Notes under the pieces: model-generated
Seen by the model: the letters and a program-made list of their open reading frames with translations, nothing else
Databases searched by the model: none
Told to the model about the DNA's origin: nothing
Origin: Tolypocladium sp. Sup5 PDA-1
Lineage: Eukaryota; Ascomycota; Sordariomycetes; Hypocreales; Ophiocordycipitaceae
Direction: 5' to 3'
Assembly (NCBI GenBank): GCA_000750105.3
Contig: JPHH03000003.1
Location: 124,001 to 188,000 of the forward strand
Length of the DNA stretch: 64,000 nt
Shown here: one piece after another, positions 57,583 to 64,000 of the stretch
How positions within the stretch are numbered: the stretch's first letter is position 1
Layout of the letters: the number at the start of each line of letters is the position of its first letter
Program-made: the position numbers and the translations under genes

Positions 57583-60045
57583 ATGAGACACATACGCAAG
57601 CTTTCTGGCGCAATGGCGGCCCTCAGCGCGAGGCTGAGAGTCGCCAGGCGTGTGACCTCGCCGTTGTCGAATCAGCTGCACCATGGATATTTCACAGAGG
57701 CCAGCAGGAGTCGCGCGACGGATCAGCAGAGCTCAACGTTGCCGGTGGCCATCATCACCGGCGGCCTCTTCATCTGGTGGCTGTACCCGACCGATGACTT
57801 TGCAGAGCTCTCCAGCAAAGGCAGCAGCAAAACGAGACTCGCTGGTGGGGGATCCAGCGACGGTGACGAGAATGAGGAGGGCGACCAGAGTGATGTCGAC
57901 GAGCAGACAAGCGACCTATCTGCGTGGGACAGCTTTTCCCGTCGGTTCGAGTCCCTGTCTTTAATGACGGACCTTGAGTGGTCCGGTTTCTCGGATAAAC
58001 TCGTTGGCTACATCCTCCCAGAGTGGTCGAAGCTCATTCCTGGGTACACGAGGAAGCTTCAGCGGGAGCTCTCCATGTCACCCGGCTCTCTTGCCGATGA
58101 AATTTGGCAGGAAGCCCACGACCCCCTCATCAACCCTGAAATCCGATACACTTCTGAAGTGCGAGTCTCCACCGACCTTTGTGATGAGGAAAAGGAATAC
58201 CTGGCGAGGCGACGGAGGGTAGCAAGGGTCGCCTTGGCAAAGTACCTTGGGATGGAAGAAAAGGACATTCATCCCGACGACGTCCCAACTATTGCCATGT
58301 GTGGCTCTGGCGGTGGCCTACGGGCGCTGATTGCTGGCACAGGATCTCTGCTTGCGACCGAGGAGGACGGCCTATTCGACTGTGTGACATACACGTCTGG
58401 CGTGAGCGGCTCCTGCTGGCTCCAGACTCTCTACCTCTCATCCTTCACAAAGGGGAGTATCAGCGCTCTTCTCGAGCATCTGAAAGCCCGGGCTTCCACA
58501 CACATTGCATACCCGCCGGTTGCTTTCCACTCTCTGATATCCCTGCCGACGAGCAAGTATCTCCTGAGTGGGTTGGTGGAAAAGCTCAAGGGAGACCCCA
58601 AGGCGGACTTCGGCCTGGTTGACATTTACGGCCTCTTGCTGGGCGCGCGATATCTTGTGCCCAAGGGCGAGCTCGGGGTTGATGATCGGGACTTCAAGCT
58701 TTCGAACCAGCGCGAGTACGTCAAACTGGGACAACGCCCAATGCCCATCTACACCGCTGTGCGGCACGAGATCCCAGTTCCGGAAAAGGATGGCGCTGCA
58801 CCTTCTGAGGAGGCAAAGGAAAAGGCCAAGCAAGAAGCCTGGTTTCAATGGTATGAAATCACACCATACGAGTTCTTCTGTGAGGAGTTTGGGGCTGGCA
58901 TTCCGACATGGGCCATGGGCAGAAAGTTCGAAGACGGCAAGGACACGCCACCCGAGCATGGCTTTCACCTGCCCGAGATAAGGGTGCCTCTCCTGATGGG
59001 TATCTTCGGGAGCGCGTTCTGCGCTACTCTCAGCCACTATTACCGCGAAATCAGACCGATTGTCCAGAGCTTGACTGGATTCGGCACAATCGACGAGATG
59101 GTCTCTGGCAGAGACGACGACCTGAGCAAAGTCCATCCTATTGACCCGGCCAAGATCCCAAATTTTGCGTATCACATGTACGACAAGCTACCCAAGACGG
59201 TGCCGAAAAGCATCTACGAACAGGAGTACATCCAGCTGATGGATGCGGGAATGTCGAACAACCTGCCCATCTATCCCCTCCTGCGCCCTGGTCGAGACGT
59301 GGATGTTCTCATCGCGTTTGACGCCTCTGCTGATATCAAGACCGACAATTGGCTCTCTGTTGCGGACGGCTATGCCCGGCAGCGCGGCATCACAGGATGG
59401 CCCGTTGGAATCGGATGGCCGAAGCCTGGGGAGTCGGTTAAGCAAACGGCCAGTGAGCTTGCCGATGCTCAGGCCGACACGGCACGCGAGGCGGAGCAGA
59501 AAGTGGAGGAAGCCAAGGCCGATCAAGAGGCCCTTCGTCGACAAGCTGGAGACAAGGCCAAGGACACCTCTGGCGAAGACGCAGAGGCCAAGTTTGCGCC
59601 AGGAGACGAGGAAGCGGGTGACTTGGGCTACTGCACCGTCTGGGTCGGTACCACACAGGAGCGGTCCTCGGAGCCCCCGCCTCCCTCAAAGATCATCACC
59701 AGTACCAACACGTTCAAGTTGATGGAGCCCGAGGCCGGAATCGCCGTCGTATACCTCCCCTTTCTCTCCAACGAAAAGGTGCCCGGAATCTCACCCGGCA
59801 CGACCGAGTTCCTCAGCACCTGGAACTTCGTCTACACGCCCGAGCAGATAGACAGCGTCGTGCGCCTCGCGCGGGCCAACTACGACGAGGGCAAGGAGCA
59901 GATAAAGTCAACTGTGCGCGCCGTCTATGAGCGCAAGAAGCAGCTCCGCGAACAGGCCGCGAAGCAACTGGAGCAGGAAAGATACCACAGGATGGCGAGG
60001 CATGGAGAGAAGGCTCTGCTTGGACAGGGAGACCAGTTCAGCTGA
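57583..60045 (+). CDS. cPLA2-like phospholipase/lysophospholipase with mitochondrial-type N-terminus
   Basis: One exon, 820 residues. The start is Arg/Ser-rich with no acids for about 38 residues (MRHIRKLSGAMAALSARLRV), then a hydrophobic segment (PVAIITGGLFIWWLY, about 54-68), suggesting a mitochondrial presequence plus membrane anchor. The catalytic lobe follows: the oxyanion loop MCGSGGGLRALIAG, the nucleophile elbow SGVSGSCW with Ser275, and the Asp of LMDAGMSNNLPIYPLL (Asp554), the Ser-Asp dyad of group IV PLA2. Known members cut the sn-2 acyl chain of glycerophospholipids. A charged, helical insert (about 625-695, rich in Ala, Glu and Lys) and a basic coiled-coil C-terminus (VYERKKQLREQAAKQLEQERYHRMARHG) are additions. 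All key residues are present, so it is probably active; mitochondrial site is inference. Confidence 0.88.
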   Translation: MRHIRKLSGAMAALSARLRVARRVTSPLSNQLHHGYFTEASRSRATDQQSSTLPVAIITGGLFIWWLYPTDDFAELSSKGSSKTRLAGGGSSDGDENEEGDQSDVDEQTSDLSAWDSFSRRFESLSLMTDLEWSGFSDKLVGYILPEWSKLIPGYTRKLQRELSMSPGSLADEIWQEAHDPLINPEIRYTSEVRVSTDLCDEEKEYLARRRRVARVALAKYLGMEEKDIHPDDVPTIAMCGSGGGLRALIAGTGSLLATEEDGLFDCVTYTSGVSGSCWLQTLYLSSFTKGSISALLEHLKARASTHIAYPPVAFHSLISLPTSKYLLSGLVEKLKGDPKADFGLVDIYGLLLGARYLVPKGELGVDDRDFKLSNQREYVKLGQRPMPIYTAVRHEIPVPEKDGAAPSEEAKEKAKQEAWFQWYEITPYEFFCEEFGAGIPTWAMGRKFEDGKDTPPEHGFHLPEIRVPLLMGIFGSAFCATLSHYYREIRPIVQSLTGFGTIDEMVSGRDDDLSKVHPIDPAKIPNFAYHMYDKLPKTVPKSIYEQEYIQLMDAGMSNNLPIYPLLRPGRDVDVLIAFDASADIKTDNWLSVADGYARQRGITGWPVGIGWPKPGESVKQTASELADAQADTAREAEQKVEEAKADQEALRRQAGDKAKDTSGEDAEAKFAPGDEEAGDLGYCTVWVGTTQERSSEPPPPSKIITSTNTFKLMEPEAGIAVVYLPFLSNEKVPGISPGTTEFLSTWNFVYTPEQIDSVVRLARANYDEGKEQIKSTVRAVYERKKQLREQAAKQLEQERYHRMARHGEKALLGQGDQFS

Positions 60046-60304
60046 TGTATAATTCGTCTAATAAAGGTGACTTGGCTATGTAGAGGCGCTCAACTGGGAC
60101 ATGATGTTCCCCCGTCCAAACGATCATACTGAGCTTCCTGATGTTGTTGAACTCTTCCTCGTGGAGTTTGATTTGTTTGTTCTACAAGAGTATTTTAATA
60201 TACAGTGGCATTTTCCAGCCCCGAAGCCCTCAGAAATACACCTGTCAATCGTGCCTCGTACACTCACTACACTGTAACACAGCGGGGTGCAAATCTCCCC
60301 CTCT

Positions 60305-61465
60305 TTAGATTATCTCGCCAATGTCAATGTGCGGTGCCTTCCAGGGTTTGGCTCCCTCTTCCATCATGTCGCTCGGCACGCGCACCTTGTTCCCGGGGCT
60401 GTAGAGATACCACGCCTTCAATGAAGCCATCGAGGCCTTCCGCCGCGCAATGTCAAGGCTCGGCCCTGCGCCTTCTCCCAGCTTCTCCTTGCCGCTATAG
60501 ATGCCGACCACGTAGACGGGCGTTCGTGATAGCCGGCCGGTCTCGCTTTCCAGGCGGGCGAGAGGCGACTCGAAGCCCTCCCGCGCGCACAGCATGGCGA
60601 GCTCACGCGTCGGCAGCTTGAACTCGAAGAGCGTCGAGGGGTCGATTTGTCGTGACAAGATGTGCGATGTGACAAAAGACTTGGCCGCCTCGCGACCGCA
60701 ATGGGTGTAAATCGAGCCAACGATGGCTTGGACAAAGGATCCGAAGGCGTCATCCTGCAGATGCTGAGTCCCTTCCTCCTCTTGGCTAGGCTGCTTCACC
60801 GTCTCGCCAAAGTCGTCATCCAGGACGACTCGGCTGCTGAGTCCGCGACGGTACGACGCATTCCGCTGCGCCTCTGAGCGAACGTAGCCCCACCGCGTGC
60901 TGACCACCTGCTCGCCATCTGCCTTCCATTGCAGCAGGCCAGGATCGACCTCCTCGCCGGGCGCCGCCGCCGATTCCACGCCCCACCGGCGGGCAATCTG
61001 CTGAAGCGGCTCCTGGCCGGCGTACGCCCTCAGGGCCTCATACAGGATGGCCATGGGCAACCGTGGCCACTTGCACACGAGGTACTCGAGGACATGGTAG
61101 TTGATGATTGTGCTTCCGAGGAACGCGAGATTCGAGTTGTTGAAGTTGGCGTTGGCGTCGGCGGATTGGGTGATGAGAGCCCGTGCCAGGGTCTGCAGGG
61201 GGAGCTTCTTGGAGAGAGATAATCTGGCGTGCAAGGCGGCGAGCTTTGCGGAGTCGGCGGCTCGTTCGTGGGGAGGTGAAGGGAGAGGTCTTCGGGTCTC
61301 TTGCTCGATGGCGAGTTCGTCGGCGAAGTCTGGCACGGCCGCTGTTGCCGATGATGATTGACAGCGTACTGCGTGGAGAAAGGGTTGTCTAGCAGCAACG
61401 GTGGCAGCTCCCGGGCGAGCTTGGAGCAATTGCCCGCTCCATCGTGCCAACCGTAACCTCTTCAT
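60305..61465 (-). CDS. Mitochondrial large-subunit ribosomal protein mL44 (yeast MRPL3)
   Basis: 386 residues, one exon. The N-terminus is a mitochondrial presequence (MKRLRLARWSGQLLQARPG). An RNase III-like fold follows, with FLGSTIINYHVLEYLVCKWPRLP and DDAFGSFVQAIVGSIYTHCG, then a double-stranded RNA-binding domain (TPVYVVGIYSGKEKLGEGAGPSLDIARRKASMASLKAWYLY). In the RNase III-like part the catalytic acidic motif of true RNase III is not seen, as expected for mL44, which is structural. I chose ATG 61465; the frame is open further upstream but that stretch lacks conservation and would displace the presequence. It is divergent from a small mitochondrial gene across 363 bp. Confidence 0.9.
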   Translation of the reverse strand: MKRLRLARWSGQLLQARPGAATVAARQPFLHAVRCQSSSATAAVPDFADELAIEQETRRPLPSPPHERAADSAKLAALHARLSLSKKLPLQTLARALITQSADANANFNNSNLAFLGSTIINYHVLEYLVCKWPRLPMAILYEALRAYAGQEPLQQIARRWGVESAAAPGEEVDPGLLQWKADGEQVVSTRWGYVRSEAQRNASYRRGLSSRVVLDDDFGETVKQPSQEEEGTQHLQDDAFGSFVQAIVGSIYTHCGREAAKSFVTSHILSRQIDPSTLFEFKLPTRELAMLCAREGFESPLARLESETGRLSRTPVYVVGIYSGKEKLGEGAGPSLDIARRKASMASLKAWYLYSPGNKVRVPSDMMEEGAKPWKAPHIDIGEII

Positions 61466-61828
61466 GAGGCTAGCAAAAAGGTTCCCTCTGACCAGAGCCC
61501 ACGTCTGGGTATGACCGTGCAGGAGCGGAATGGGGCAGCGAGGGCGAGGTCGTGGAGATGCTGGATGGCCTGGCGTGTCTCCCGTCGCGGAAAAAAGTTC
61601 TGCGTCGATGCGCCGGGTCGTGTGAGCGCTGTCCCCAGGAGGGTCTTGGCGCAACCTGGTGCGAATTGCGGAATATCCTCGGCCCGTGCAACTTCCGCCT
61701 GGCGCCAGTGGGACAGGTGCCAACCTCGACCTGCTGAGGCTAGAGCGCTTGATTGAATCACCACCCATCGCAAGACGCAATTGCGCAACCGACAACTTCC
61801 TCACACGTCCGTTGGCAAGTCAATCAAA
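61466..61828. promoter_or_regulatory. Shared divergent promoter of two mitochondrial protein genes
   Basis: 363 bp between the mL44 start and the start of the small complex I-like gene. Both products are nuclear-coded mitochondrial proteins, so a bidirectional promoter is plausible; no individual site can be named. Confidence 0.45.
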
Positions 61829-62289
61829 ATGGTGAGTCGCTCTGTGATGACTGTCCACGCGCTGGCTAACCCGTTCCCAGGGCGGTGGTGGAAAAATCCC
61901 GTGAGTGCCCTCGACGACGACGCCGCCTCGAATGCCTTGATCACGTCCTAACCTGCCCCCGAAAAGGTATCCCAAGCACGTATGGTCGCCGGCCGGTGGT
62001 TGGTACGCCCAGCCTGCGAACTGGAGGGGGAACACGCTCATTGCGGGCGCCATAATGTTCGGAATCGTGGCCGTCACCTGGAAGTTCAGCGCCGAGCGGG
62101 AAACCTGGGCGCGCAAGCCGGAGTCATGGGAGTGGCACCCCAGCCGATAGTACGTGCACGACGCATGCGTCTAGCATACACGAGAACATGCTGTTTGCTG
62201 ACGATATATACAGCTGGTCGAAGCAATTGATCCAGTGGGACAAGGAGGACCGGTTGAAGACGGAGCAATCGAAAGGCGCGAAAGAGTGA
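61829..62289 (+). CDS. Small mitochondrial membrane protein, probable complex I accessory subunit
   Basis: Exons 61829-61831 (ATG alone), 61881-61900 (20 nt), 61967-62149 and 62214-62289 give 93 residues. The protein reads GGGGKIPYPKHVWSPAGGWYAQPANW, then one membrane helix (NTLIAGAIMFGIVAVTWKF), a charged link and SRYWSKQLIQWDKEDRL. The YPKHVWSPAGGWY and SRYWSKQ blocks are ones I associate with a small fungal NADH:ubiquinone oxidoreductase subunit; the exact subunit name is not certain. The tiny exons are forced by phase: only this joining gives PYPKHVW and avoids the TAG at 62148. Every intron starts GTGAGT or GTACGT and ends AG. It should sit in the inner mitochondrial membrane. Confidence 0.8.
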
Positions 62290-64000
62290 TCCATAGACGG
62301 TCTGGGAAATCGCTTTTGTACAAACTTTGATCGAATTCACCATCAACTGCAGTATCTGTGCCATGCATGCGCACGTCGTTGGTTTTCAATCTCATACATC
62401 TACACTCGCATCGATATCATGGAACTGGACCGACACATCGCGACCTACATCTGGCCGTTATAGCCCTGTTTTTGGCGAGGCCCATGCGGCACAAGGACCA
62501 GCTATTCCAGTCTCTACTGCTTTTTTGCAGCAACATACCTTTGTGAAGCGATATCTCTGGCGCGGCTGTCCTTCAGCCAATGCCAGCCACAGGCAGTCAT
62601 GAACAAGGGCAGATATTCGATGAGCCGCTGACATATTTCAGCATTCTCCATCATAAGGCTTTGCAAGCAGGCCCAAGGAGCTTCTTGCGCGTAACCATCC
62701 TACCAAACCGAGGAGAACAGCGTTGTGTCCGACAAGTTAGCCACCTGTGTAACATGTCATGAGCTCGTCAGCCCTGAACGCATGTGTTGGAGAAAGACCG
62801 GGGCTGTCACGTACTTAGGTCTGCCATCCAGTACGACCATGCCACGTCCAAAGGTAGACAGCACTGCATTCATGCGACGGCAAGGTACTACACACGGCCG
62901 TAAGCAGCCTCAACGGTGTGCCTCGTCTGCTTGAGACGTGATTGTGTGACCACACGACAGCCTTGCCACAAAAAGGTTAGCCAGGTTCAGGTTCATTTTC
63001 GAGATTTGGTGGTTTCGATAGATGGGCAACTCGATGAATAGAGGAACTGTTCCCGAGGCTTTGGTAGTGTAGTTTTACACACGGAAGCCTACCACCTGCG
63101 AGCATAGGGTCTTCAAATGCCCATCTTAACTCTGTCGCGGCCTGACAACTGATCTCGTAGATTTCTCTTTACTCTCCTCATGCGGCTGTCGTCCCATTGC
63201 GTTCTGCGAGGCAGGGGCGCATTCCGTGAGACTCTGTGTAACTCGCCTGGGCGGCGTATTCCCAACATGGTGCATTAATTAGTGGCGCACAGCAATAACA
63301 TCCAAACCGTAAAAACGTGTCTCGGGAGAGTCAGCAAGGCCTGCAGAAATGGGCCTGGGATGGTTCGCTTAAGGGCTCCTAAAACGCGCATCACCAGAGC
63401 CATCTGGCAGTTGATGCGTCGATGGTGGTAGTAGTGGAGCGCAGAGGCCCGTCCAGTCCACCCACGGACAACAACCGGATGATGTGAACCTGATTGGCTC
63501 CGAGGCCATCTCCAGAAACGCGGTGCAACCGAAATAGCTCAGAGCTACCTACATAGCTATGAAGTGACTCGCTCGAGGCATCGTTGGCACTTTTGTTTCG
63601 AGAGCTGGGAGCGGGAGCTGAGGTGAGGTGAGGTCGGTTGGTGCCGGCCCCACGCAGCTGGGTCCATACTTTCCAACGCCAACAAAGCTCCAGCACACGT
63701 AGCCTACCTACTCCGTACCACAGGGGTCCTATCGATCGATGCCTTCCTTGGCTGACAAACGTCACCTCCACTCCCGTCACCCCGCCATCGGCAGTTCAAC
63801 CTCCCGCCACCACCACCGTACCTTAACCTGTGATTCATCTTCTAGCGCTTCTTCGCCTTTCTTGTTTCTTCCACCGACTAGTCTGGTTGCCAATTTGCGG
63901 CTGCGTGAGTGGCCAACGCAAACCTCCGAGCGCCGACAAACGAAAGCTGCCGCTGTGACTGGTGCGTTCGTGACGAGCGCGTGTCTAGAGAGCAAGGCTC
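62290..64000. other. 1.7 kb right-hand end without a recognisable gene
   Basis: No conserved frame. TACTCCGTACC lies at 63709-63719. The last 200 bp are rich in C/T on the plus strand (63838-63875) and may be the leader of a gene beyond the window. Confidence 0.5.

Overview
The window looks like nuclear DNA of a filamentous ascomycete, most likely a sordariomycete close to Hypocreales. Genes carry short GT-AG introns (about 50-100 bp, with CTRAC-type branch sites), coding DNA is GC-rich at third positions, and the gene set is fungal: a class V plus class VII myosin-motor chitin synthase pair, CYP61/ERG5, a HET-domain protein and RRN7. The order-level placement is inference. Exon joins were done by hand; for almost every multi-exon gene the joined length is a multiple of three and rebuilds a conserved protein, which supports the models.

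Layout. 1-265: 3' end of an unknown tail-anchored protein. 522-2655 (-): VPS52 (GARP tethering). 4172-5083 (+): eIF-5A. 5901-7782 (+): RRN7 (Pol I initiation). 8163-8843 (+): ubiquitin-L40 fusion whose start codon is itself split by an intron. 9537-10584 (+): Yip1-family membrane protein. 10913-11596 (-): mitochondrial rhodanese. 12573-14532 (-): ERG5 (CYP61). 14943-16484: an intact Tc1/mariner element with perfect terminal repeats, about 410 bp upstream of the ERG5 start codon. 18668-19125 (+): I9 proteinase inhibitor. 19764-21220 (+): mitochondrial PDK/BCKDK-type kinase.

21774-35979 holds two large chitin synthases head to head, class VII on the minus strand and class V on the plus strand, separated by a 3 kb shared upstream region. 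Both carry an N-terminal myosin-like domain, a glycosyltransferase core and a C-terminal DEK domain. Then come a HET-domain protein (36370-38226, -), URB1/NPA1 for 60S ribosome assembly (38788-42262, -), an unrecognised low-complexity protein (43679-45269, +), a membrane-anchored phytase-like histidine-acid phosphatase whose catalytic RHG is RPG (46178-47754, +), a small single-pass membrane protein (48606-49453, +), an inositol monophosphatase (50610-51668, +), a DHA1-type MFS exporter (52026-53834, -), La protein (54766-56157, -), a mitochondrial-looking cPLA2-like phospholipase (57583-60045, +), mitoribosomal mL44 (60305-61465, -) and, divergent from it, a small probable complex I subunit (61829-62289, +). 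The last 1.7 kb shows no gene.

This is mostly housekeeping chromosome and not a metabolite cluster. Themes that recur are translation and ribosome biogenesis (eIF5A, L40, RRN7, URB1, La, mL44), cell wall and sterol synthesis (two chitin synthases, ERG5) and mitochondrial function. The points most worth a second look are the phytase-like protein with a substituted nucleophile, the split start codon with a 7-nt micro-exon in ubiquitin-L40, the fresh-looking transposon in the ERG5 promoter, and a dispersed intergenic motif family (TACGGAGTAC/GTACTTCGTAC).
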